Positions 43,918 through 55,515 are shown, counted from the stretch's first letter. The stretch is 64,000 nucleotides of DNA from Leuctra nigra (GCA_934045905.1 OW203773.1:13441246-13505245), one strand, 5' to 3'. Made by a program: numbers and translations. The notes: generated by a model from the sequence alone, not told the origin.

Positions 43918-45775
43918 GAATGACTCCTATATTGCGGAGGAATTAAAAAAGTGCAAAGGCGACTCCAGGCTATTCTGGTCAAAGATTAAATCATGGGGAA
44001 TGCACTCATCGAAGAACAGCAACGACAGCGCATTACCTGATCATTTATCCGACCCAGATAAGATCAACGACTATTACATCGAAGCAGTTGGTCACGAGTT
44101 AGTAAGCAGCGACGCACTGAACTACTATATCACAGGCACTAACACACCAGGAGTCACCGATTCAAAAGCGCTGATGTTCCGTCTCTCTACTGTGAGCGCT
44201 GAAGATGTTCAGAAGGCGCTTCAGGATATTAAATCCAAATCAGCTGGTATGGATGAGATTTCAGTAAAAATGTTGCAATTATGTCTACCACATTGCATTG
44301 ACAGTATCACACACATTTGTAACGAATCCATGCTTAATAGCTCATTTCCCTCTCTGTGGAAGGAAGGCATCGTATTCCCACTGCCCAAAGTCACACAGCC
44401 TGAAACATTCAAGGACTTAAGGCCAATAACATTGTTGCCCATATTGTCGAAAGTCCTAGAGAAGTTGGTAGCCATTCAGCTCAAGGGCTACCTAGAACGT
44501 AACCAACTCCTGCCTGATTCACAGTCCGGCTTCAGGAAGAATCGGAGCACAGTGACAACTCTCCTAGATATCACAGACGATGCGCTTTCCGCAAGAGACT
44601 CTTCAAACGTTACGTCGCTTGTTTTGCTAGATTTCTCAAAGGCATTCGATACGCTAGATCACAAGTTACTACTGCACATCCTAGCGTACATGGGCTTCGA
44701 TTCGAATACAGTGGACTGGTTTCGCAGTTACCTTTTGGATCGAGTTCAACGGGTGCGTGTCATCAAAAACGACACACACTTATTGTCCAACCCCCTGAAG
44801 CCAAAATCAGGCGTGCCACAAGGATCAGTGCTGGGGCCATTGTTGTTCACCATCTATACGGCTAAGTTGTGCGAAGTCGTCCAACACTGTAAAGTTCATA
44901 CATATGCAGACGACACACAGGTGTATGCTTCATTCCCACCTGCAGATACTTTGAGCTTTGTGCAGAAGATTAATGAAGACCTTGAGAAGATCCGACTCTT
45001 TGCAACTGACCATGGCCTGGTGTTGAACCCAAGCAAATCCTCGTCGATGTTGCTGGGCTCTTCATTGCAGCGGAGTAGAGCGATACAACAGGGGTTCGAA
45101 CTGTCTTTGAACAACTGTACATTACCTATTGTGGACGTCGCAAGAAACTTAGGTTTATGGCTCGATAGTGACATGAGATTCGAGGCTCATGTCAAGAAAA
45201 TCTGCCAGAATGCTGTTGGGAAGCTTAAAGCCTTGTACAGATTCAAAGACCTCATATCAACACCAGCCAAGCTCCAGCTATCGGAAGCATTAATACTTTC
45301 GAAACTGAACTATTGTGATGTTATCTACGGTCCGAATATAACGAAATACACCTCAGCTAAACTCCAGAGGATACAAAACTGCTGTGTGCGCTTCGTTCTA
45401 AGTCTCCGTAGAAATGATTGGCAACATATTACACCGTTCATCAACAGCATGAGATGGCTGAAACTTGAGAACCGCAGAAAGCTTCATACCATCTGTTTAG
45501 TTCATAAGCTTAACAAATCCAAACAGCCAGCATACCTCAGCAGCAAACTAAACTACCGTAGAAATCTTCACGGCCGAAACCTGAGGCACAAAAGCACACT
45601 TAACATCAATCACCACAAAACAGCCAAGTATAAAGGATCATTCTCATATGTTGCAGCTACTTTATACAATTCATTACCGGACAGAATCAAGACAATCAAC
45701 AACGACGTTAGTTTCAAGAAAGTAGCCAAAATGTTTCTCCTTGACCAACAAGGAGCCATCGTTCGCAGGGGATAA
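43918..45775 (+). CDS. LINE reverse transcriptase, C-terminal part of ORF2
   Basis: LINE coding resumes near NDSYIAEELKKC after the palindrome and is open to TAA at 45775. An upstream in-frame ATG at 43820 lies in palindrome sequence and is not native. Motifs are KSKSAGMDEISV, LRPITLLPILSKV, QSGFRKNRSTVT, LLDFSKAFDTLDH, SGVPQGSVLGPLLFTIY and HTYADDTQVYAS, followed by a C-terminal KLQRIQNCCVRFV/ALYNSLP tail. The RT domain is unbroken although the element as a whole cannot make full-length ORF2. More GC-rich codon use separates it from the LINE at 10.1 kb, so they are different families. Confidence 0.85.
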
Positions 45776-46233
45776 TGCGGCAGAGAAGTGAAGACTGCAA
45801 CGATTATGTCTATTTTCCATTTACGTATATTATATTATATTACATTATTCTATTCTTATTTTATTTGTTAATTTATTCACAAATTCACAAATCAAATTAA
45901 TTTATCTTCATGCCCCTATATGATGTTACTTCATCTCAATGTATCACATAGTTTATTATTCCTCTTACATTATATTGTAATTTTAGCATGGTTATGTGGC
46001 AGAGCAGCCTCTGCAGTATACGAAAGCATTCTGCATGCTGAACATCGCCATTTTCGTATTTGTTACAACCTGTACACTTACTGAAATAAAGTCTTTTTAT
46101 TTTATTATTATTAATGAAAGTTTTTTCATAGTTTGGAAGTCTACTTTCATTTTGGCCTACAGCGGTGTTTATATTACCTGAAAGTTATTAAAAATATGGC
46201 ACTACAGTATATTTCACAATTGAATTTGCATAA

Positions 46234-46431
46234 GCGAAAAATATATTTTCTATTTGGAATTCCTATTTTCCATACTAATTTTGGCTAGTTTTCTGGCACT
46301 ACCTCCACCTCACCTCATAACAATAGGGGACCAAAGAAAATCCACATTTCTGAGTTGTAGGTGTATACCTACAGCATTTTATTGGGCGATTGTATTTTGG
46401 CATTTGCCCTCAGGCACTGAAAGGTCCCTGT
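46234..46431 (+). repeat. Dispersed repeat, copy 2 (see 5071-5256)
   Basis: Same order of blocks as copy 1, with small indels; located between the LINE tail and the right MITE half. Confidence 0.7.
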
Positions 46432-46489
46432 AGAACGTATTAGGAAAAAATAGAACTAATTACCCATTCTAAACTATCCTAACTCTCTT

Positions 46490-46605
46490 TGAACAGTTCC
46501 GAAGACATGCAAAGCCTTACTTATTTCATAAACAATTACTTTGGTAACAGAATTGATAAAAATCGATTAGGGTAACTCTTCAAGGTACACTCACAATACT
46601 TGTCT
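46490..46605. mobile_element. Right half of a TTAA-type MITE
   Basis: GATAAAAATCGATTAGGGTA and neighbouring bases resemble the right arm of 61706-62092. It pairs with 41425-41541 across the LINE. Confidence 0.5.
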
Positions 46606-46724
46606 AAATCAGTGTAGGTAGGGCTCTTTAAGTTATTTTATGTTTCTCGTTTTACCGACTGTCATGTCATGGTGAGTTTACTGAATTGTCTGAACTGAAT
46701 TGTTTACTGAAATTTGTTTCTCAG

Positions 46725-46829
46725 GATGGAGTGAGACACGGGACTCAAAAGCGGTCAGCGGAAACTCATCTTGAGGAATGCTGTGCAATAAATAATCAAG
46801 ACTCAGCCCAACTACGAGATAATTCAGTA
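46725..46829 (+). CDS. Candidate internal exon of gene E (105 bp)
   Basis: Flanked by a good acceptor TTTGTTTCTCAG and a strong donor GTAAGTAC. It is 35 codons, open in phase 0 (DGVRHGTQKRSAETHLEECC...). Phase and orientation fit both the THAP exon upstream (ends in phase 0) and the zinc-finger exon at 48897 (open in phase 0). The encoded peptide has no recognised domain. It could be an exon of an unrelated gene or a chance ORF. Confidence 0.5.
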
Positions 46830-46831
46830 GT

Positions 46832-48896
46832 AAGTACTAATACCTTCTTGGTGGCTAGAAATGTTAATTTTCTGGAAAATTATATATTATGAGTTATGAC
46901 CATTTCCACTGTATACTTGGTTTGTATACTAAATTCAAAAAGTTCAAAAAATTATCTTTTGTTATGCCGAAAAATTAAGAAATAATTTTCTATGTGTAGA
47001 ATTACGCCTGTGTATGCATAGTCTTGAATATTTAAACATTAATCTTCTCAGTAGGTACCTAGAAGTAGATTTTGAGGTAGTACCTACCTACCCACACCGT
47101 ACACTGGAAAAACATAGCACGGTAGGTTTTGAAGTAAAAAGGTAAAAGGTAAAAGGGGTTTGAAGGTAGGTAAGTACCTAATCCGATTGTCTAGAAATGA
47201 TTTGATCAGACCATCGGAGGTAGGTACCTAGTCTACGCAACTGGTCATCTAGCCCTCATTTAATCATAAGGTAAATTATTTAATTAATCATTAAATCATT
47301 TAATTATGAACCAATTGTAAAAATCATCACTGCCAATCATTCAAATTCATTCACACCCTTTTATGTTTTGCCAAGTGTAACATCCAAATAAATGGAGGCC
47401 TTTCATATTGACCATATATATATTCCCCTTCTATTTTGGTGCCTAGATCAGATTGTATGCAGGGCCGGCCCTGAACTCTTTGACGCCTTGGTAGTACCTA
47501 TGGGATTTTTCATGTTTTTTTTTTTTGAAATTTTCATGAATATTTTTCTGAAAATTTTAATGAAAATTTCTTCCCTGCCAAGTTTCTTCCCTGCCATAAA
47601 TGGGTAGCCCCTGGATTTCTGCCAGGGGGGAAATACAATTTTTCGCGGTTTAAGGGGTGCGGGGCTCCACACACTGCCCCGCAGGGCTTATTTGGTTTTT
47701 GGATACTTGAAATCAATTTTGAGACGTAATGAGCTATATTTTGTTAAAATACTCAATAATCTTTTAAAATTTGACACATTTGTTAAAACCCGCAGGGCAT
47801 TTATGGATTTTTTGACACTCTGAAATAATATTTTACATTTTTTTTGATACAAAATGAAACTGTATGTATTTAAAACCACGCCAAAAGTTTATGTTTAAAT
47901 CCTGATATACAGGCCCCCCCCCCCCCCCCCCCCCGTGGATGCCAAAGATGGCAAAATGGAGACCAGTGAAAAGAGATGTATAATAGTGCGAAGCTACCAC
48001 CTACACCTGCACAAGAATAAGCTGAAAATAAGTTAAAAGTGCTACAAACAGTGTACCTACCAACTGCTGTCAAAAAGTTAAAAAAATTGATAATTTTCAA
48101 ATAAAAATTTCAAAGGGTCTTGAAAATTTTTAATGAATTGAAAATTTTCATGTCCCATCACTACGCCTTGGGTAAAGGAATCTTAGCCCCCCCCCCCCCC
48201 CCCTATTTAAGGTGTACTTTACACACACTCACCCACACAGACTCGTAGGAAAGACATTAATGATGGGGGGGATAACGATACGAAGTGTGGTCAGGGGGAA
48301 GGGGGGGGGGGGGGGGGGGCGCAGCCCTCTAGTTTTAGCCCCGCAGGGAGTTTTTGTAGAATTTAAACAATTGAATTTAAGTGATTCTGGGGCTCTAAAA
48401 TGCACATACTGATGCAAACAACCCTCCAATTGTTTCCGGCAGGGCATTTTTTACAATTTAAACAGTAATTTACAATTAGTGATTCTGGGACGCTAAACTT
48501 TGTGAATAGAGGGCAGACTGCTCGAGTGTGGGGGGAATAATCTCCTCTATCCCCTCCCCCCTTCCTATGAGCCTGCCCCGTAGTTCATGCGGGTCCGGGT
48601 GCATAGCCCCTGAAAATGTTTCTTTTCTGGAAGAAGACTGATCATTCGTCTCTTCAGTAATATGTTAGAGGTTTGCGTAATAAATAAGTAATTTCAAACT
48701 TTTGATTCTTTTCCCTAAAAGTCTTAACTTATGGAAAGAATATCTAAAAAATATGTTATGGTTTGATATTGTGAGGCCCCCTTAATCACGGTGCCACGGG
48801 CGTGCGCCCGGGGCGCCCTACACACAGGCCAGCCATGATTGTATGTCGTTAGGTAATGTTGACAAGTACTCTCATCAAGTTTGTTACCTATTTCAG
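46832..48896. other. Intron-like region with C/G homopolymer tracts and degenerate CCCGCAGG repeats
   Basis: 47080-47230 is rich in GTAGGTACCTAC words. Long C runs lie at about 47912-47933 and 48187-48203, and a G run at about 48302-48319. Between 47590 and 48600 a degenerate unit with CCCCGCAGGG and TTTAAGTGATTCTGGG recurs. No gene is supported. Confidence 0.5.
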
Positions 48897-48941
48897 AACT
48901 GGAACGCGAAGTACGGGGATCAGTCGTCTTCTGAAGCAACG

Positions 48942-49988
48942 ATGAAGACAGGAATCAAAGAACATCCAATCGGCGTCAAGTCTGAGAACGATTTCGAACC
49001 TACTTTTGAACGTCACTACGTTTATATAAAAGAAGAACGTGATTTGGACACCCCTCCACATTCCGAAGATGGTTTACTTAATATCAAACAAAATCGAAAT
49101 GTTTTTGAAAGTATTGTAACTTCCGAAGATATTGAACAAGAAATCAACTATACATCACATTTAGAAGAAACTTTTAGCGGCTTTTGTCAGGATCATAATG
49201 TCACTTCCGAACCGGATTGTGTTGTGAAACAAGAAACAAATGATGGTGACATTGTTGTAAACGATAACGAGAAGACGACATTAGATCCTTCTGAGTTGTT
49301 GAACGACAGCGAACCTTGCTTTTCTCAGCATAAACGCAAGCGAATTCAGGTTCTTTGTGCAGATTGCAATCGGACTTTCTGCAGTGAAATTCTTTTGAAA
49401 CAACATAAGATTTATTTTCCAAACTGCGGCGCTAACTGCGCGACAATGTGCACATTTTGTCATCGTAAGTTTGGGAGAGTGTGCGATTTAAAAAAACATT
49501 TTGTTATAATGCATGCCAAAAAAAAGAGATTAATTTGTCAATCAGAGAACTGTGTCGAGGTTTTCAATTCATTGCCGGATTTAGTAAGACACATATCGCT
49601 CTCTCATGTAAATAAAAAACATCAGTGTTTAAACTGCAACATTTTGTTCCCAAGGAAACATCAACTGACTCTACATTGCAATTCCAATCCGGCCTGTCAT
49701 CCGTTTAATTGTCAAATCGCCAATTGTGACAAGATATTCCTTAGTTGTGCGGAATTGAAGACTCACGTGAAAGAGTACCACTTTAAAGTTGATAATGTTT
49801 GTGATAATGAGTGTGAAGGATGTGGAATGTTGTTTCCAAGTGTACTTCTGTTGAACCAACATAAAATGTGTTGTCCAAACTTTAACCCATACGAATGCCC
49901 ACATTGTCATCGTAAGCTTACGACTGTGTTCGATTTGAAAATACATATGGTTAATGTCCATAATGAAGATCAGACATTCGTTTGTTGA
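48942..49988 (+). CDS. C2H2 zinc-finger protein E (coding exon 48897-49988)
   Basis: The exon starts at 48897 after CTATTTCAG. At the family start site the ATG of paralogues is AAG (48909-48911); the first in-exon ATG is 48942, which would keep most of the module. Visible are FERHYVYIKEE, GLLNIKQN (a changed IKQE), VKQETNDGD and then about eight fingers. Some are C2HC (CADCNRTF...HKIYFPNC) and some CX4C (CQSENCVEVF). The C-terminus ends abruptly at TFVC after a partial finger. The exon is open in phase 0 from its first base, so it may be the 3' exon of a THAP fusion (40840-41199, 46725-46829), giving about 518 residues. A single-exon product from 48942 would be 348 residues. Confidence 0.75.
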   Translation: MKTGIKEHPIGVKSENDFEPTFERHYVYIKEERDLDTPPHSEDGLLNIKQNRNVFESIVTSEDIEQEINYTSHLEETFSGFCQDHNVTSEPDCVVKQETNDGDIVVNDNEKTTLDPSELLNDSEPCFSQHKRKRIQVLCADCNRTFCSEILLKQHKIYFPNCGANCATMCTFCHRKFGRVCDLKKHFVIMHAKKKRLICQSENCVEVFNSLPDLVRHISLSHVNKKHQCLNCNILFPRKHQLTLHCNSNPACHPFNCQIANCDKIFLSCAELKTHVKEYHFKVDNVCDNECEGCGMLFPSVLLLNQHKMCCPNFNPYECPHCHRKLTTVFDLKIHMVNVHNEDQTFVC

Positions 49989-50075
49989 GCGGATAGCGGA
50001 ATTCTTTTTCACAAATAAAGAACTGAGTGACAACACAATGTAAGTCAAACTCGGCCTGTACTCAATTCAAATGTT

Positions 50076-50460
50076 AAGACGGATGGGTAGTGAGTTTGAC
50101 CTTGAAGAGTTTTTTAATCGATTTTTATCAATATCTTTTACCAATGTAATTGTTAACAAAATAAGGCTTTGTACGAGTATTCAGAACAGTTCAATGAAAA
50201 TAATTCCACAGGTGTAATGGTTTATTAGATTTACTTTGTCCTACAGATGTTGAGTGCCCGAAAATAAGTATAATTATGGTACTAAACATCTGTTGGACAA
50301 AATAAAACTAATAACTTATTCCAAAATATGAAATTATTTTCAATGAACTGTTCTGAATACTCGTACAAAGTCCTTTTTTTGTTAACATAACATTGGTAAA
50401 AGATATTGATTAAAATCAATTTACAAACTCTTCAAGGCCACGCTCACTACTCAGCCCTCT
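50076..50460. mobile_element. TTAA-type MITE, complete copy
   Basis: The inverted arms cover most of the 385 bases (AGACGGATGGGTAGTGAG at the left; CTCACTACTCAGCCCTCT at the right) around a central TGTTGAGTGCCCGAAAATAA. TTAA adjoins the left end. The TTAA preference and arms resemble piggyBac-derived MITEs. Confidence 0.8.
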
Positions 50461-50935
50461 AAATCGGTTAACTGTGTTTGAATATTCCTTATTTTTATGG
50501 CTTTGGAGATTTGGCGCCGATTAAGAAACATATTGTTAAAAAACATAATAAAATTGATCTTTGTTTGTCAAACTGGAAACTGAAGTGAGCTTTTCAATTC
50601 ATCTAACAAACGCTTTTTTGGAACTATAGTACAACTGGTGGAAAATTTTAAGTGAAACCTGGCCTGTTTAGTGTTATATTTTTAATACCTTTTGATTTTT
50701 CCAACAAGAGAGATATGTGTATTCCAATACATAACCGAACAATTTAAATGTTATGTACGTACTAACATGTGCAATGAGATATTCGGTAATGCTATGAAAT
50801 AAAAAAAAAAAATTGTTTGAGAGACACTAGTCATTATCTTGCTATGTGACGTCACGAATAAAACAGATGACAGAAGGATGTGGGCCGTGACCGTCAAGAA
50901 GGCTGTGACAGCACAGCAATCTTTAGGTCTGTTCG

Positions 50936-51050
50936 TTTACCCTGCCAAAAGCTACAGCAAACTGCCACAAGCTACAGAGGAACGATCTGATTGGATGATG
51001 TGTGCTTGTGGCAGTTTGCTGCAGCTTTTGGCAGGGTAAACGAACAGACC
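50936..51050. mobile_element. MITE, 115 bp, flanked by TA
   Basis: GGTCTGTTCGTTTACCCTGC at the left and its complement at the right; arms are about 46 bases with one or two mismatches. TA on both sides suits Tc1/mariner- or PIF-type mobility. Confidence 0.88.
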
Positions 51051-51864
51051 TAATAGTAATCAAATAGCAAAGAAATTCAACTGTATTTCACCCACAAGTT
51101 TGTTTGGCTACCTCTCCCACTATATGGACAGTGCTGCTCTAGTGTGAGTAAAGTGAACTATTATGTTTCATTGACTCCTCCCATCACCATTGGTCCATTA
51201 ATTGAGAGAAAATAATCATGTCACTTTCGTAAAAACTACGTAGACGTAAATTTAATTTTAAGACTGTTACATCATACTCTTTTTATTTTTTGGGGTGTGT
51301 TGTCCCCATTAAAAGACTTTGATTACATTTGGAGTCAATTTAATTTGACTCCGGATTAATTTGTGTATCCTAAAAAGTTATAATTTTATAAAAGTACCTA
51401 TATTTCAAACCACTTATTAGGGTTATTCTTGAAACATTCTGTATATTTCAACAAACACATTCTAATGAAGTAATGGTTTAGTTTATTGAGTTGATACTTC
51501 AATCAAAGTAGTGAGAGATTATTTTCTTCTAGGAAGTCTTTCTACAACTTGATTTCCCTTTTCTCTCCTAATATTTTGGTGAGCAACATATTTTATGAAT
51601 TGAATTTTTCAATTACTAAGAAAATTGTATTTCAAACAGATCAGATTACGGGTAATTTTAGAAGACATGCCGCGGTACGGTCAAAATCCTGATCAGGAAA
51701 CCCCTATTTCTTCTCCAAAGTTTAATTTCTGTATAATTTACCTATATCAGACATTAGCAATGCCGACATATCGTCTATAATTACTGTTGATCCTAAAATA
51801 ATAATTTATTATTAAATAAAATACAATTTGTATGGACCTCAACAGCATGGTGATTGCTTTAACA

Positions 51865-52122
51865 CAGTGCGATGCCCCTGTGAGTATTTCGTCATTAGTT
51901 TGTTGTGTGCTTGATGCCACCTTCAGTTTGAATAACAGAGCGATCATTTACTGCTTACCTTGATAGACGTCATTCGTGTCGACAGCTTTCAGTCTTTTGT
52001 CAATCAATATTTCTCAATAGATTGTGAGACTCTTGATACATTCGTAGAGGGAGTAATATACCTCAATTTATCTGAATATTAGTGGACTTCTTGTAGGTAG
52101 GCTTCACAGTATTATCATTAAG
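51865..52122 (+). promoter_or_regulatory. Leader exon/promoter module of gene F
   Basis: CAGTGCGATGCCCCTGTGAG at 51865, GCCACCTTCAGTTTG, CTGCTTACCTTGAT, and a donor AAG/GTGGGTAAG at 52123. The coding-exon acceptor is 52910/52911, giving an 0.8-kb intron, the shortest and least disturbed of the family. Confidence 0.65.
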
Positions 52123-52922
52123 GTGGGTAAGCTAAACTTTTGAATGGCAACATTCCAAACCTCTACAGTTTATTCCGTTCCATAAAGGGAATGGGAACCA
52201 CGCCTATTCCCATCATTTCTACCACGCTATTGGTTGGTTGGTTGGCGGCAGGATTCAAATTCCAAGAAGATAGGAGAGAAAACACGTCTGCCAACTCAGC
52301 TGAGAAAGTACTAACATATTACAACAGATTTAAATTACTATTTAAATGTATTTTGTTAACCCAGGATATTAAAAAGAGGATTTTATGGCAACTAGTGATG
52401 AATTATTTATTTTATGCCTGATTTAAAGATCCAGTGGTTGTTTCAACTCATGAGTGATAATCACCAAAGCAACATTTTTATGGTAGTGGTACTGCAAACT
52501 ATGCCATCTGTGAGAGAACTGTGAACTTCTTGGAACTTCCATTCCCCTTTTGAAATGGAATAAACTGTAGTTACTGTGTACAAATGTATTTCTACCTTGT
52601 TTCTTCTATATGACAAGAAAAGGGAAATAAAATCTGCACCTGGTTTTTTTGTAACCACTACCTCTATTATGTTTTCCAAAGTCTGCTAAACAAAGGAGTG
52701 CTTCTTAATTGCATATACCTACATGACTGGACTGTTGACAACTTGGAAGCTATTACATCATTAATGTAGGTCCCTACTCTATTCCACTTCTTCATGTCCT
52801 ACGGAATCAATTTGGGCTGTAGGTATTTACAACCTTGTTTGAATGAGTCTCCTTGCTTAGTGTTTAAACATTAAATGCATGCAAAATCTTCACAGTATTT
52901 CTGATTTCAGAACTGAATCGAG

Positions 52923-53993
52923 ATGTACGAAGATCATTCTTCCTCCGCTTCATCGGTGAAGATAGAAATCGAAGAACATACAATTTGTCGTAAGTTTGAG
53001 AAAGACGTCAATCCGACTTTCGAACGTCACATCGTTTATATAAAAGAAGAACCTAACTTGGACACCCCTGCAGAGTCTGAAGATCCATTACTTACTATTA
53101 AACAAGAACACAATGTTTTTGAAAGCTTTTCAAAGTCCGAAGATATTGAAACGAACGAGCAAGAAATCAACAACAGTTCAAATTTAGAAGAAACTTACAG
53201 CGGCTCCAGACATGTTCATTATGTTACTTACGAATCTGATTCTGTGGTGAAACAAGACACAAATTATGGAGACATTGTTGTAAACGATAGCGAGACTACA
53301 CATTCCGATTCTACCGAGTTGTTGAATGACCTAATCGACCTACCTAATCGTAATATTCCATGTGCAAATTGTAATACGAATTTCTCAAATGACATTCTTT
53401 TGAATGTGCATAAGATTTCTTTTCCGAACTGTGGCGAATACGAAAGCACACTCGATCCAAACAAAATATATCAATGTTCAGTCTGCAAAGAAATTTTCCC
53501 AAGTATAGTACAATTGGGGACACATTATTATTTAAAACCGACCTGTTTTGAATATAAAAGAGGGCAATTGAAATCCGCACAGAGCTTCGCTTGTCAAGCG
53601 GATAACTGCAGCGAGGTTTTCAACACTTCAGAAGGTTTGGCAGATCATGTTCACCTCAGTCACGGAAATTCACAACATCAATGTTTAGTTTGCAAAGAAT
53701 ACTTCCAAATGGAAAAATCAAGGGACAAACAAATGGCCTACTACAAGTCTCACCCAAACTGTTTTCAATTTAAATGTGAATCCATAAATTGTAATGAAAA
53801 ATTCCTGAATTCTAAGGACTTGGTGAAACACATAAAAGAGTACCACTTGCAAACTCATCATGAATCTATTGTTCAGTGTAAACAATGCTTAAAGATATTC
53901 AGAAATAAACGAAGCATGCAGCGACATAAGCAGTGGAGTACTGGACGATGTAAGCTTGGAGCAAATGTGCCGGATTGTTCGGGGGATGAATAG
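52923..53993 (+). CDS. C2H2/C2HC zinc-finger protein F (356 aa)
   Basis: The exon starts at 52911 after GATTTCAG; the in-frame TGA at 52914 rules out an upstream coding exon in phase 0 and supports ATG 52923. The N-terminal module is intact: VKIE, FERHIVYIKEE, DPLLTIKQE, then VKQDTNYGD and a SDSTELLND stretch shared with E and G. About six fingers follow from residue 143: CANCNTNF with a C2HC ending (SFPNC), CSVCKEIF, the CX4C finger CQADNCSEVF, CLVCKEYF, CESINCNEKF and CKQCLKIF. The C-terminal tail is short (NVPDCSGDE). The frame is open, the leader and splice sites are clean, and no transposon breaks it, so this is the most likely functional member of the second subfamily. Confidence 0.85.
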   Translation: MYEDHSSSASSVKIEIEEHTICRKFEKDVNPTFERHIVYIKEEPNLDTPAESEDPLLTIKQEHNVFESFSKSEDIETNEQEINNSSNLEETYSGSRHVHYVTYESDSVVKQDTNYGDIVVNDSETTHSDSTELLNDLIDLPNRNIPCANCNTNFSNDILLNVHKISFPNCGEYESTLDPNKIYQCSVCKEIFPSIVQLGTHYYLKPTCFEYKRGQLKSAQSFACQADNCSEVFNTSEGLADHVHLSHGNSQHQCLVCKEYFQMEKSRDKQMAYYKSHPNCFQFKCESINCNEKFLNSKDLVKHIKEYHLQTHHESIVQCKQCLKIFRNKRSMQRHKQWSTGRCKLGANVPDCSGDE

Positions 53994-53999
53994 GTGGGT

Positions 54000-55515
54000 A
54001 GTACCTTTGGTGGATTTAGTTGGACTAACATGAAATATTATCTTCAATTAGTGTTAAAGAATAAGTTATCAGATACAAGCACTTATTACAAAGGTTTAGT
54101 TGTGTGAAACTGAAGATAAATAGATGTTGTAAGGCAACACCTACAATTTAATACATTGTCATCGAAATTGATGACCAAAACGCTGTTTGCTAGGCGAGTT
54201 TTTTGTGGTAAATGGCTCACTGATATGAATCATTTGACTTTTCTGTATTTTTTTGCAATTCATTTGCACCAAAATCATTTAAGGGGGAGTACATACTGAA
54301 AAGTCTTATTTTCTTTAATATATAAAATATCGAGCTGAAATTTGCTGTCAAAAAATTAAACAAATTGAATTTTGCCAAAAAAATTTCCCTTTATATTTTT
54401 TTTTTAAATTTAGTTTGTATTTTAATAAGGTGAAACCAAAATGTGTGGAAAATTAGGTGTGAAGATAAACACATTTTTAATTTTTTTTACTTTGAAGTAG
54501 GTACCTATACTAAAGAGGTTGGTGCATGGCCATTTCATTGCTCGTTTTGGCTTTCAAGTTGTAGTACATATTTCTTTTACGATATTTCAAGCAATGAAAA
54601 ATTAAAATTTTTGATATTTATAAAAAAAAATTAATACACTTCTATATGACATATCCAAAGCACCATTTCATTCAGATACGAACATAGAATATTCACTGAA
54701 AATTACAGGCACTTAACGGTTTTCGGTTTTCTTGGCGGAAAACATGAATAAAGTAGTTCCTTCTAGGTAGTATTTCGGGTTTAAAGTTGGCAGTTAATTA
54801 TAAAGGCACCATAGCTCCATCTCACTTCTCTCTTGCTCCCCCAGCTTTCAAGTGAGTAAATGTTATTAGTTTTCTTACTAAAAAATAAAAATTTATATTT
54901 TGTTTGGAATATTTTGAAACCAAAAAAATATTGACGAAAAATTTGCTGTGCGGCATTCTTTTATTAAAATGTTTTTGCTAGCTCATTGCCATAAATTTTT
55001 ACCAATCTGTTTTTCTTCAAATTATACCTACCTAGCGCCATATAATTTTTAGTGTCCCTGAAATTTTTAAATATTTTGCTGAATGCCATTTTTTTGTGGC
55101 ATCAAGCAGAAAATGTAAAATTGAAGGAGAAACTTGAATTGATGCTAGGACTTCTCAATAATAGGGAAGTCTCGTGAAGATTAGAATTCAGAATAATATT
55201 TATTTTATGAAAGTTGAGATGTTGCTGAACACAGATGTGGTATTATTTTTGTTGTTGGACGAATAGTTCTCATGTAATTAATTTACAAAGTTTGATAGAT
55301 CTCCTCTCATTTTAAAACAGGAAAATTGGCAATGACATCACAGTTTGCTATATTGCCATGGCAACAAGGGAATCCCCATGTTAACACAATGTTCAAGACT
55401 TGGAAATGACATCACAGTTCTGATTCTTGTTAAAGGCCGTTTTTCCCGCCAAAAATCATATGATATTTTAACTCGATTTTTATGAATGAAAATTTAAGAT
55501 TTCACATGTAATAAG
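54000..55515. other. AT-rich intergenic region
   Basis: No credible gene. 55162-55180 (TAGGGAAGTCTCGTGAAGA) resembles the end of the palindrome at 55522, a probable relic of that MITE. Confidence 0.5.

Larger units (their letters stand above)
41542..46112 (+). mobile_element. 5'-truncated LINE with a 1.4-kb palindromic insertion
   Basis: The element starts in the endonuclease domain, carries a nonsense codon at 41986-41988, is interrupted by a palindrome between about 42372 and 43918, and continues through reverse transcriptase to a 3' tail GAAATAAAGTC then TTTTATT repeats near 46112. It lies between two halves of a MITE in the presumed first intron of gene E. Confidence 0.8.
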
